A stretch of 64,000 bases of DNA. Origin: Nymphaea colorata. Lineage: Eukaryota; Streptophyta; Magnoliopsida; Nymphaeales; Nymphaeaceae. The number at the start of each line of letters is the position of its first letter. Position 1 is the first letter of the stretch. The stretch is taken from assembly GCF_008831285.2 (NCBI RefSeq), contig NC_045145.1, positions 3,636,723-3,700,722 of the forward strand, read 5' to 3'. Positions 52,161 to 62,653 of the stretch are shown in pieces. The notes under the pieces are model-generated. The model was not told the DNA's origin. It saw nothing but the letters and a program-made list of their open reading frames with translations, and did not search any database. The position numbers and the translations under genes were made by a program.

Positions 52161-53102
52161 CAAATGGCCTTCATGAGTAATTTAGGTGACTCTGGAGATT
52201 CAGTCACCATATATATATTCTTGGCTCTTCCTGATCTCCTGGCTTATAGAAGAACTACCTTTATTCATTCTCTTTAGTTTATAGTCCATTATAAGTGGCC
52301 TGCATGCGACGAAATGCGTCTGTAAAATGTAAATCTGCCCAATTAATTCTCGGTTCCGATGACACCAAAACCACTTCAGCTAGCGGATAGAATTTTACAT
52401 GAAATTAGTTCTAAAAATCATTTAATTCTGCGGTCGAATAATTAACAGATCTTGGTATCATCCACTTGGTTCATTTTCCATAAGGACAGGCCTGCACACG
52501 AGCCAAATTCAAGCCTGAACAAGGCGCGCAGGCAAGACTTTAACTGGCTGAACATTAGAAGTTAAACTTTCGCTTCAACCGAGGCCGTTCTAGACTGTAG
52601 TTGGCTCTTTTATTATCCAAACAAAACTGCGCTCGTAGTGGTTGAGCTTGAGTTTGTCACTGATTGGTTCTGCAGATTTACTTGAGAACTCGACATGAAG
52701 CTATATATGGATGAGAAACTATGCTGTGGACTTTGTGATCTTATGCGGACCATAGCAGATCTTGCACGCTTTCCTTTCAGAATGGTTGTGGACGACGACT
52801 GGGTGTTTGTTGCCGTATGACGCGAAGCGCTGCAGATTCCTTTCACATCCGATGACTTATTGACTGTCGATTACAGAATTGAGCTGACATCTCTCTCTCT
52901 CAGAAGCAACAAACAAAGGAGTGGGGGTTGTCTCCATCTGCGGTCTTCTCTCTTTGAATGTGAAGGTGCTCAATGTCTCCATCCGCCTCTGCTCTTCGTC
53001 TCTTCAGAAAGTAAACTACAAAACGGCGGGGCGCTCACTCTTTCTGTACTCTGCTCTCTATATGTGAAGGAGCACTCTCTCTCTCTCTCTCTCAAGCACA
53101 CC

Positions 53103-55770
53103 ATGGACGTCTCCATGGGGTGCCCCTTCCTTCTCCCTATACTGTTCATGGCCATCCTTGCCGGTTCCACCGCTGCCAACGTCGCCAAATTGGATGTTTA
53201 CCCCAAAATTTTGAAGAAATCCGGCGACCCGGTAAAGATAAAATGGAGCGGGATCTCGAACCCCTGTGCTCTCGATTGGCTTGGAGTCTACAGTCCTGCC
53301 ACCTCTTCCGACGAGAACTACATTGGCTACGTTTTCTTATCGTCCTCCCCGACTTGGAACTCCGGCTCTGGTTCCATCGTTCTCCCTCTACTGAACCTGA
53401 GATCGAGCTATCAATTTCGAATCTTCAACTGGAACGAGAGCGAAATCAACAATGGGACTCGCCGCGACGACATGGGGAACCCGCTTCCAGGAACTCGCCA
53501 CCTGCTGGCGACCAGCGAAGAGATCTCCTTCGTGAACTACAACGACCCATCTCAGATCCACCTCGCGTTTGGAGCGAAGGATGACGAGATGAGGGTGATG
53601 TTCATCACAAGGGACGGGATGAGGAGCTCTGTGAGGTACGGACTGAAGGAAGATGAGCTGGGAGAAACGGTGGAGGCGCCGGCGACGACGTATACAAGGC
53701 CGGATATGTGCGACTCGCCGGCGAATTCGGACATAGGGTGGAGGGATCCAGGCTACATCCACGACGGGCTCATGAAGAATTTGAAGCCTGGGAAGAAATA
53801 TTACTATAAGGTAAGATTAAATTAATCCAGGCTACATCCACTTGTTTACAACTTGTTAGAGAGTCTATTATCTACTCTAGACAGTTGGACTAGAAAAACA
53901 AAATTAAGATATGTTCAAATTACTCAGGACTTCAGATACTGAATCCCCTGAACCTTCTTCAACTTCGAGGTCCCAAGTCCATCAATTTAATGGAGTGGAA
54001 GGAACAGATTAGAAACTACAACCCCAGTTTTGAATTTTTCAGAGAGAGAGAGAGAGAGATTTGGGCATTCCTTGTCCAACTAGCCAAGTAAACGGAGGAT
54101 CTTATCAAGTATCTCAGAGTTCAAATGTTTTTTCGTCACACTCTTTCTATCCAAAATTATCTTAAAAAATCAGTTAGAGGTTAATGTTTTTTGCGTTTTA
54201 CTTAAATTACAACCTTAACATTCCAACGATTCCATGTCAATCAAACGGGAAAAATGGTATTCGAAATTTCTAAACACAAGCTTATTTTAGGTTAATGAAC
54301 AAATATGGGAGGACCAGTTCGAATTTATTTCTAATTAAGAAAATTGGCTTTTAGCGGCTCATCATTGTGCATAACATTAGAAACGAGCTTCAGTTTTCTA
54401 AATTTTGCCGACCAGCACTACCAAGCCGTGTCACGCCATGAAGGTCCTGCAGCTTGAACTCATCTTAAGAACTCAGTCGAGTTGACAACGTCTTCTTTTA
54501 ATTTATAATGAAGAAATCATAACTGGTATCGATCTTACCTCTTGCTGGTATCTCTCTTTTCTCTCCCTCTTGTGCTCTACAAGATGACATCTAATGATAA
54601 AAAGAAAAAGTGAGACTGAGAAATCAAAGCAGAACTCATTAACCCTCTGTATTCAAAATTGACCCAAGATTGGGTTTCTTAATATGTTTTTGGTGTTACA
54701 TGTAGGTGGGCGGCGATGAAGGAGGGTGGAGCCCAACTTACAGCTTCATATCTAAAGATAAGCAGTCTGACGAAACAAATGCCTTTCTTTTTGGAGACAT
54801 GGGAACCTCGCTTCCATATCTGACCTTCCTTTACACACAAGAGGAAAGCAAATCCACTGTCAAGTGGATCCTGCGTGACATTGAAGATCTTGGGGACAAG
54901 CCTGCCTTCATATCCCACATTGGTGATATTAGTTACGCTCGTGGATATGCTTGGATATGGGATTCATTCTTCACTCAGATTGAACCCCTTGCCTCTAAAG
55001 TTCCATATCATGTCTGCATAGGCAACCATGAGTATGATTGGCCATCCCAGCCATGGCGGCCATCGTGGTCCTATGCCGTTTATGGAACCGATGGTGGCGG
55101 CGAATGCGGAGTTCCTTACAGTTTGAAGTTTAACATGCCTGGAAATTCTTCATTGCCGACCGGAACTGGTGCGCCGGCCACTCAAAACTTGTACTACTCC
55201 ATTGATGTTGGAGTGGTCCATTTCCTCTTTATATCAACAGAGACCAACTTCTTGAAAGGCAGTGATCAGTATGCTTTCATCAAGAATGATTTGGAGTCTG
55301 TGAATCGAGAGAAGACACCGTTTGTAGTGGCGCAAGGTCATCGACCTATGTACACCACAAGCTATGAGTTAAGGGATGCGCCACTCAGAGCAAGAATGCT
55401 TGAGCATTTAGAGCCTCTGTTCACAAGCAACAGAGTTGATCTGGCACTCTGGGGCCATGTTCATACTTATGAGAGGTTATGCCCTTTGAGAAATTTCACC
55501 TGTGGATTCCCAGAAAACAGCACAGACAGTCATTTCACAATGCACATGGTAATTGGTATGGGTGGCCAAAACTGGCAGTCCAAATGGGAGCCAAGGCCGG
55601 ACCATCCTGATCTTCCGATCTATCCGCAGCCAGCTAGATCGCTGTACCGAAGCGCAGAGCTTGGATATGTAAGGCTTCATGCAACCAGAGAGAAGATGGT
55701 TGTCACATACATAGGAAATCATGACGGCATGCCTCATGATTCTGTGGAGATTACTTCAAAAGGCCGTTGA
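53103..55770 (+). CDS. PAP2: PAP2-type purple acid phosphatase, array copy C, anchor lost
   Basis: Exons 53103-53810 and 54706-55770 join in phase 0 and encode 590 residues. The start [19 protein letters not shown] (context CACCATGG) opens a signal peptide; the reading frame is open upstream to 52860 but that stretch is leader. The N-terminal domain has [14 protein letters not shown] and [15 protein letters not shown]. The catalytic domain keeps [26 protein letters not shown] and GHVHTYER. The protein stops at ITSKGR, about 60 residues earlier than A and B. Past the stop, the DNA still resembles the coding sequence of A (CTGCTTCTCGCTATG, GAAGCC(C)TTTTG-like words) but in another frame and soon diverges. 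The membrane segment and basic tail are therefore missing. The product should be a soluble phosphatase, secreted if the signal works. This could also be an early stage of gene loss. Confidence 0.92.
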
Positions 55771-55840
55771 GAACTCGTTACTCTGCTTCTCGCTATGCTT
55801 CTGAAGCCCTTTGTAAGTTGGATCTACTATTGAGCATCCA
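55771..55840 (+). pseudogene. Decayed anchor-coding sequence of PAP copy C
   Basis: Sequence after the copy C stop aligns to the anchor-coding part of copy A, with about 7 bases fewer between AAAGG and the TCTGCTTCTCGCTA word, which shifts the frame. The frame that reads YSASRY here corresponds to HTSASRY in copy A. Similarity fades after about 55830. Confidence 0.7.
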
Positions 55841-56752
55841 CTAGCAAATAATAATGCTTAGAGTTTCATTAGGCAACTTGTTAGCCCAAGATGGGACTGG
55901 AAAGTAGACATTGAGTTACAGTCTTAATGGGATCATGTTGCTTCTTCTGAACCTAAAGACACAGAAGTCCTACGTTATGTGACAATATAGAAAAGCATGT
56001 TCTCACTGTCTAAACCTAAAATATTTCGGTCATTTTGCTGATGCAATTTTGACCTAACCATTTTTGCCCGTATAAGCAGGCGGTCTTCTATTTAGTCAGC
56101 AAAGCCATTTCACTCCAACAAGAGATGATTCACGGACGCATGGGGAAAAAAGACATCGGTGAAAGGCAACTTGTAACGATTACGTCCAGAATAAAATGTC
56201 AGTGATGTTTAATTTTTACCGCCGTTCAGAGAGAGACTGCTCCATGTGCACATTAATTTCAAATTTTTTCACTCGGGGGGGTCTGTCATGCCATTAGGCT
56301 GCTGCATCTTTTACCCCCGGTTAAGAACTCAAACAACAACTAACGCCTTCTTTTTATGCTGAATACATAATTTTTATCTTGGAAGGGCGGCAATACACAA
56401 TATCTAATGAGGAGGAAACCAGAGTTTGTTCATATCGAAAAATCGGCCATTTATAATGTCATGTTAAAAAACTCAGAAACCCTCTGAATGCAACGTCGAT
56501 TCAGGTTTGGGTTTCTCAATGTGCTTTCTGCATGACAAGCAGGTGGGGAGCGATGAAGGAGGTTGGAGCTCAACTCACAGCTTCATTTCTAATGACAAGT
56601 ATTCTGATGAAACAAATGTCTTTCTGTTTGGAGACATAGGAGCCTCACTTCCATACCTGACCTTTCTTCACACACAAGAGGAAAGCAGATCCACTGTGAA
56701 GTGGATCCTGCAGATATTGAAGACCTTTGGGGACAAGCCAGCATTCATCTTT

Positions 56753-57191
56753 GGGATGTCAATATATCCAATTTAAATTAGATATCCGACGGAACTGATC
56801 CAAAAATATCAGATATGCAAAAAAAATTCATATCCGATTAAGAAATCGGATTGGATTTGGATTTAGTAAATGGCATCCGATCGGATTCGGATTGCGATAT
56901 ACATAAATATTCGATCAGATTCGAATACGGATTCAGATCGAATTCACTTTTAGACAAATATCCTGCATCTACTGCTATTAACTTTTGAAAATTGGCAAAA
57001 TCCGGTTCAAAATTCGGATCTGGATTCGGATATAAATATAAAAATCATATTCGGATTGTCAAATTGGATTTTAGATTCACTTTCGGATATGACTTTATCT
57101 TTTTTCGAATTCGAATCTGACTATGTAAATATCCGAAAAAGTGGATATGATTAAGGATATAGTTAATATGAATTTGATTTGTTGACATCCC
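56753..57191. mobile_element. MITE-like element inside PAP pseudogene D
   Basis: Bounded by a perfect 10-bp inverted pair, GGGATGTCAA at 56753-56762 and TTGACATCCC at 57182-57191. The 439-bp interior is non-coding and consists of variants of ATCGGATTCGGATT. No target duplication is visible; the flanks read TCATCTTT and TGATATCA. Confidence 0.75.
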
Positions 57192-57199
57192 TGATATCA

Positions 57200-57300
57200 A
57201 GAAATTTTTGTCCGTGAAGGATTAAATACATAGTTAACAAATTTTCAATTGAACTTGGAGCATTGACTGGAGTCCGGTTGGGCTACTCTATGTAATAAAC
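57200..57300 (-). repeat. Dispersed repeat adjoining the MITE in PAP pseudogene D
   Basis: The minus strand carries TCAATTGAAAATTTGTTAAC, then a TATTTA(A/G)TxCTxCA-like word, in the same order as plus-strand sequences at about 1243-1365 and 26030-26110. Confidence 0.5.
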
Positions 57301-58076
57301 TCATATTTAGGGTCTGCCGCTCGAGAGAAAACACCTTTCTAGTGACACTAGGACATCGACCAGTGTATATACCACAACGCCGTTGATCAGGTAGGAGCTG
57401 CTCCACTCGGGGCAAGCATTTAGAGCCCTAATGATATAGTTCTCCCTTATGAGCCTTAACGAAAGCTAGAGAAGAAATTGATCACGTCATGAATATCATC
57501 CGGTCAATCAAGTGGTGATGAAATCATAAAAACAAGAAAGACATTCTGAATGAACTCCCAATTGTCTTGGTCTTGTGCTTTACTCGAAGTCTAGTTTGAG
57601 GTGTAAAGTGTGGGACTGTCTTCTTATACAAGCGGTTGAGCGTTTTGTGATACAAGACATTGTCTCTTTGATTCTTGTTCTATATTTAGTAAGAAGGCTC
57701 CCTAGAATTCGCTCATGTGCTCAGAATTGGTTTTATTACATCTAAGATCACCCTTTAAAAATAATCTTGTAGTGCCATTATTACAAACAGCAATATTCTG
57801 CATTTATGTATTTCATGAGCACCCCCTCTTCCTTAGAAATATGAATCGTAAGGGTTCTGTTGGTTTTTGTCACCATCTTGCCCTTAAAGAAAAGTCGTAG
57901 AAAACTTTTCTGATCTTATTGTTCACAATATATGTGCCAAAATTTGTGGAAGAGATTAGCAGGCACAAGGATCATCATGAGCATAGGTAGAACTTTAAAG
58001 ACAAAGCCAACTTTCCTCATTATCTTCCCAATAAAAGTGCTTATGAAGATATTCATTTTCACCATCCTTCACAATT

Positions 58077-58301
58077 AGGGGTAGGCATTGGGCCTGGCCG
58101 GCCCGATTTGGAGTCGGGCATAGGCCCGGGCTGGCTGCCCAGTTCAGCCCTGGGCCAATTTATTTTGAAAAAAAAAAAATAGTATATAAATATATTTATA
58201 AAGAAAATATATAAAAAATGACTATTTTTTTTTTTAAATTTCAGGCCCTGCCTGCTCCGGCCGGAAAGCCCGATGGGCTTTCCGGCCTGACGCCCACCCT
58301 T
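58077..58301. mobile_element. hAT-like MITE with 8-bp target duplication
   Basis: A 225-bp element flanked by TCACAATT at 58069-58076 and 58302-58309 (the duplication can be read as up to 10 bp because the adjoining bases also match). Left end AGGGGTAGGCATTGGGCC; reverse complement of right end AAGGGTGGGCGTCAGGCC, an imperfect 18-bp inverted repeat. GC-rich arms surround an A/T core. An 8-bp duplication and short inverted ends fit the hAT superfamily. It is the best preserved copy of the GGGCCGG family in this window. Confidence 0.8.
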
Positions 58302-58511
58302 TCACAATTAGCCTATCAGCTAAAATATTGAAAAGAGCACACAAGATGAACCCTTTAGTAAGGTGGTTTCTTAAGAATTTTATTGTGCTTATTTTTCATT
58401 CTTCTGTGGTCATAGTGAATCTCTTGATCATGATAAGGCAGTGTAAGGAGTTTATGTTTATTGTAATAAAAACATTCTTAGCTTCCCTACCGACGCTCCA
58501 TTGTTTATTTT

Positions 58512-58590
58512 CAAAGTTGGTTTCACTCACATTTTTATCATTGACATTGTGGATGATACTTTGGCTATAGGGAGCAATGCCTACTCAAAC
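58512..58590 (+). pseudogene. Copia-like reverse transcriptase remnant
   Basis: One frame reads IFIIDIVDDTLAIGSNA, which resembles the YVDD active-site region of Ty1-copia reverse transcriptases (F/YVDDIL..GSN). The frame is short and the surrounding sequence is decayed, so this is a small scrap of an old element. Confidence 0.4.
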
Positions 58591-59209
58591 GGCCACCTCA
58601 TTTCCTGCTTTTAAAGATATTTGATCCCCCAATTTCTGTATCCATGTTGTTTAGCCTCTTTTTTGAAGTACTCAATAAACCAAAATACAATTAGATCTAA
58701 GTACGCCATGTTAGAGATCATTAGTAAACTCTGCTAGTGGCAACTTGCCTTCAGAGAGGAAAAAAAAAAACATATGCAAGCAAATTTTCATTGATTCATG
58801 CCGATATATATGCATCCTTATGGATGCACAAAATGCCGTATCACATACCTTAACTTTGGTTATTTCAACAAATCCCAACTGCAAAATCACATTTTTCAGT
58901 CAGAAATCTGTGCGAATGCCGACCTTGGTAAATCTAGAGGGGAACACCGCGAGAGAGAGAGAGAGGATTGAGATGCATGGGGTGGCATGAAAAACAAGAG
59001 AGTACAAAGAGAAAGAGAGAGAATGAAAGGAAGTGGGGGTTTCCCTCACACCGAGGGGAAAGAGGCAGTGATAGAGAAAGAGAGAGAGATTGCCTTCACT
59101 GTCGACGGGAAGAACCACGCAGGAAGAGATGAACGCCGTTGAGGAAATTGTTGTTGCAAATTATGCGACTTTGATGGGCTATTGAGTAGTCGGAAGGATG
59201 AAGCACTTA

Positions 59210-59645
59210 GGGCTGCACACAACTAGTAGAAACAGCTAGAGCTTGAGCTTGACTCGAAATCACTCGTTAAAACTTGACTTAAACTCGAGTTATTTATAAG
59301 CGAGTTGAGCTCGAGTTCAGATGTATATGGTCGAAATGTTAAACGAGTCGAGTTTGAGTTGTAAGAACTCAACTCTTTTAAACTTGACTCGCTCAGTTAC
59401 ACAATGAATATTGAATTATAATGAGAAAATAATTAAAAGAGTTGCAACTAAACAAATTAATTGGGTTAACTGAATTAAAAGATACGAGACATGCTTAACA
59501 TAAATGAGTTGATTTACAGCTTCACTTTGTATCGTTGAGTCAAGTTTGAGCTTGTTCTGTCGAGTTGGACTCAAGTTCAAGTTTGAATTTTTTGAGTCAA
59601 GTCGAGTTGAGCTTAAGCTCGACTCGACTCATGTGCATTCATAAC
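59210..59645. repeat. MITE-like repeat rich in CTCGAGTT words
   Basis: Begins GGGCTGCACACAACTAG and ends GACTCATGTGCATTCATAAC, giving weak inverted ends around TGCACA. The interior consists of many variants of GACTCGAGTTTGAGCTC on both strands. It has the same internal design as the other two word-rich families but different words. Confidence 0.5.
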
Positions 59646-59984
59646 GTGCCTGAAAGATTTACCAGGGTAAATATTTGAACCTATAGTAAGTTTCACCCCC
59701 ATATCAATAGATTATGGGTGAAACTATCTTGAACGTTTGATGGAGTACGGCAAAACTTTTGCCCTCGTCCACAATATATACCCATCCCTATCAAACGCCG
59801 GTATAGGACAACTTCATAAATATAAAATACAACCTCGTTTTCTCCGTGACTAGATTCCTTGCACCATTCTATTAGTCATTTACTTGTCTAGAGAGACAGA
59901 CAACCTCTTTTTCTCCGTGACTAGATTCTTTGCACCATTCTTTCTTTATATTTCTTTATATGTATTAGTCATTTACTTGTTTAG

Positions 59985-60370
59985 AGAGAGAGAGCCCATA
60001 AAATGAAAATTTATACCAAAATTTGGGGACAATAAGTCTCCCAATACAATAATAGCCACAAAACATAAGCAAAAAGATAAAATATACAATACAATGTACA
60101 ATAAAACAAAATAAGATGGGTGGCGAGAGAGTGGGGAGACAGAGCGGTACAATCACCTAGTCGTAAACAAAGGACGACGTCGTAGCCGAATGACAAAATG
60201 AACATCCCCCTGCACAAGACGAGCCACAGACTCCAACGAAGAGAAGACACCTCTAAAGACCCTGTTGTGGCGCTCTTCCCAAATGCGCCACCAAGCTGAA
60301 ATGAGCCACAACCTCCAGACACGATCCCAAATACCGCCAGGCGGGGAGAAGGACAGAAGAAGAGAGAGAG
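59985..60370 (-). pseudogene. LINE C-terminal coding remnant and 3' end
   Basis: On the minus strand, about 60355-60160 reads IWDRVWRLWLISAWWRIWEE then RHNRVFRG to a stop, matching the Trp-rich W..W..R..R.F pattern at the C-terminus of plant LINE reverse-transcriptase proteins. The sequence after the stop, to about 59985, ends in a CT-rich tail and matches the repeats at 38575-38665 and 46388-46470. This indicates a 5'-truncated LINE insertion. Confidence 0.55.
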
Positions 60371-61625
60371 AGAGTGAGAGACTGATTTGAGGATTGAAGT
60401 GAATCGACTCCTAGCCAAGCAAAGGGTCTCTACCAATTTCGGAGTCCTTTTTGAATGAACGTTAGTTCGCTGCATCCTCATTCTATCCAACACAATATAA
60501 AAAATTGACCCTCAGATATGAACTTAGCATTTTCCTTTTTGATATGGTTCATTAATAACCTTATAGAACCATGTGCCATGTTCGTCAACGAAAATCTAAG
60601 GGAAAATGTATTCCAAATTATCTAAAAAGCAAAGCTTATTTTAAGAATATGAATATATGAAGAAGACCAGCTTACTTACTTATATGTAAGAAAGACAAAA
60701 GAGCTTAAGTTGCACCTGTTAAGGGAGCAATAGACGTCTCCTCTGGTCCAAAGCCAGCTTCTAGTGGGTGGGTGTCCTCCTCCTCCCTCGCCTGTCTGTG
60801 CTTCGACAAGCCGGACCAATAAAACGGGACCACTAGGTTTTGGACAAAAACGGGACCAATAAAATTTGATTGTTAAAAGTATTTTCTTGTATAATCTCTG
60901 TATAGCTATGATGTGTAATAATATTTTAATGAAAATCATTTTTTTGAGTTTAACATGTTTTTTTAGTCATAAAAAACGAACGGCTCTTAAAACCAATTTT
61001 TTGATATTGGAAAAACAAGTGTTTTTCTTAAACACAACTTGAATTAAATCATGTTTTATATTAAATTACTATTTGCAAACCCCGGCCGGAGGAATCCAAT
61101 AATCTCCTTGAGAGTTGAGGCAGATTTATTTTATTTTGGAAAAGTAATCTGCAAAGAGACGGAAGGTATGCATGCTTTTCAGAGTTCTCATCTCCGTCAT
61201 TGTTAGCACGAAAAGGCCAATTTGAGCTTCATCATCTATTCTGATATTCATGACGCTTGATTCAACTTTGGATCCGATCACCTACCAGAGTTTCCTGCAG
61301 AATCCAACAGATATCTGGCTGCCACCGACAGCCAAATCTAATGACATTTGAAAAGATCTTACTAGATTTATGTGTTTTCCATGTCCCCGTCGAATATAAA
61401 AATAGCTGGCTTTGTTTCCGACTTCTCGGAGGGCACAGGAGAAACCAAACTAGCATGATCGGTGGTTCTTTTATTTTAATCGAAGAAAATGTTTTTCTTT
61501 TCTTTATTCAGACGATCTTTTTTTTTCCCCGGCAGATTTTTTTTTTCTCCTGTAAAGTTGCATTAAAGAGGACTGGATTTGCCAACTGCAGAAATCTCGA
61601 TTCAGAGCGTTCAAATTTTTGAGAT

Positions 61626-61633
61626 TATATATA
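61626..61633 (+). promoter_or_regulatory. Probable TATA box of the UGT gene
   Basis: TATATATA in the context GATTATATATAGAC, 71 bases before the UGT ATG. This spacing would leave a short leader of about 40 bases. Confidence 0.55.
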
Positions 61634-61703
61634 GACAAGTAGACGGCCTGCAAACGCGTCTCCACTCGGAAACTCAACAACTCTTGCTTCCAGAGAATCC
61701 ACC

Positions 61704-62205
61704 ATGAGCAGCAGTATTAAGCCGCATGTCCTTGTGATCCCCTTTCCATTACAAGGTCATATCATGCCCTTAATGGAGCTCTCCCATCGCCTGGCCGGCC
61801 GGGACTTCCCAGTTACCTTCGTCAACACCGAGCACATTCACGAGCGACTGATGGCGGCAGCACGCCATCGAAAGCCCTCTTCCGACGATTTCGCCGGAAA
61901 AGTGAAGATGGTTGCCGTTCCTGATGGATGGCCTAGTGGGGATGACCGGACCAAGTTCGGCACGTTCTGCCATGTTATGTTGAAGGAGATGCCGGGGCAC
62001 CTGGAGAACCTGATTCTCGACATCAACCGCAGAGACGACCGGAAGATCACTTGCGTGATCGCAGATGCGCATATGCCGTGGGCGCTCGAGGTAGCCGAGA
62101 AGCTAAGCATTAGGAGGGTGGCCTTCTGGCCGGCATCTGCTGCTACCTTCTCAGTCATGGCCAGTATTCCCCGGCTTTTGGAAGAACGAGTCATAGATTC
62201 GAACG
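61704..62205 (+). CDS. UGT83A1: UDP-glucosyltransferase, UGT83A1-like, first exon only
   Basis: The start MSSSIKPHVLVIPFPLQGHI (61704) is the typical N-terminus of a plant family-1 glycosyltransferase. His19 in PLQGHIMPL is the expected catalytic base and Asp121 in CVIADAHMPW its partner. The ends PASAATFSVMASIPRLLEER and VIDSN fit the UGT83 group. The exon appears to end at AACG|GTAAGA (62205), phase 1, a place where UGT83-type genes can have an intron; without splicing, translation stops at 62243 after 179 residues. A full protein needs about 450-460 residues with the C-terminal PSPG (sugar-nucleotide) box, and I do not see that sequence before the window ends. So either the intron exceeds 1.8 kb, enlarged by inserted repeats, or the gene is truncated. 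The acceptor substrate is unknown. Confidence 0.88.
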
Positions 62206-62245
62206 GTAAGACGTTCAACTCAACCACTTTCATTGGTGTTTAAAT

Positions 62246-62653
62246 TGTAGGTGTTTGGATGCAAGTCTGAAACTAAGTTTTTTCCGTTTTGTTAAAACTA
62301 GCATGTTTAAATCAAGTTTTTAAAAATGAAAACCCTTTCAAAAACCTGGTTTATGTTTGAATGACCAAAAATTAAGTTTTTCAACATTGAATAGAGTTAT
62401 GTGATAGCTATAACATTAACAGCATTTCCAACTATAAATTTTATTATCTACAGTGTTAACAAATAGGACAGCCTTTTATATTATGTTATCTTGTCTGGCC
62501 AAAACTGAGTTGTGAATGAATGATCTAGAAGGGTTCAGGTTTTATATCAAAACTCTGTTTTGTAAAAACCGAGTCTAAAAGAGACCCTGTTTTCATATCA
62601 TTCAAACATAGCAAAACTCCAAACCAGGTATTGGTATCGTCCAAACAGCTCCT
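62246..62653. mobile_element. MITE-like element with GTTTGG ends, 40 bp after the UGT donor site
   Basis: Left end AGGTGTTTGGATGCAAGTCT; the reverse complement of the right end is AAGGAGCTGTTTGGACGATA. The interior has AAAACTxxGTTTT words on both strands and no coding. It may be one element or two nested ones. Confidence 0.55.

Larger units (their letters stand above)
50102..53102. other. Interval between PAP copies B and C
   Basis: Contains the copy B 3' flank, a long (TA)n tract (50937-51010), a duplicated leader of copy C (51341-51550) and a MITE-like repeat (51747-52160). It ends with the copy C promoter and leader, including TATA-like CTATATATGG near 52700. The 97-codon frame at 51317-51610 lies in the leader duplicate and is not considered a gene. 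Confidence 0.6.
56543..57432 (+). pseudogene. PAP2-type pseudogene, array copy D, interrupted
   Basis: A partial duplicate of copy C. The 3' part of the C intron is recognisable from about 56320 (GTTAAGAACTC, then a GGGTTTCT(C/T)AAT word), followed by an AG acceptor and exon-2 sequence from 56543 (GSDEGGWSS...). There is no exon 1. Exon 2 runs to about 56752 with small defects: GDMG has become GDIG, and a one-base loss and a one-base gain replace the RDIEDL region by QILKTF. It then breaks at a GGGATGTCAA-family element (56753-57191), followed by a short TGATATCA that may be remnant exon, and another repeat (57200-57300). PAP homology resumes at about 57308-57432 (matching the [23 protein letters not shown] regions) with stops. 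The central catalytic part is deleted. Not functional. Confidence 0.88.
57433..61703. other. Interval between the PAP array and the UGT gene
   Basis: No intact gene. It holds a clean hAT-like MITE (58077-58301), a copia-like reverse transcriptase scrap (58512-58590), GA-rich simple sequence (58950-59090), a CTCGAGTT-rich repeat (59210-59645) and a LINE 3' end (59985-60370). The last few hundred bases are the UGT promoter region. Confidence 0.6.

Noticed and set aside
52860-53102. An in-frame N-terminal extension of PAP copy C
   Set aside because: It would place about 80 low-complexity residues before the signal peptide; the ATG at 53103 has a good context and aligns with copies A and B.
58328-58570. 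An 80-codon plus-strand frame, considered as a membrane protein
   Set aside because: The neighbouring frame carries a copia-like reverse transcriptase motif, so the region is a decayed retroelement.
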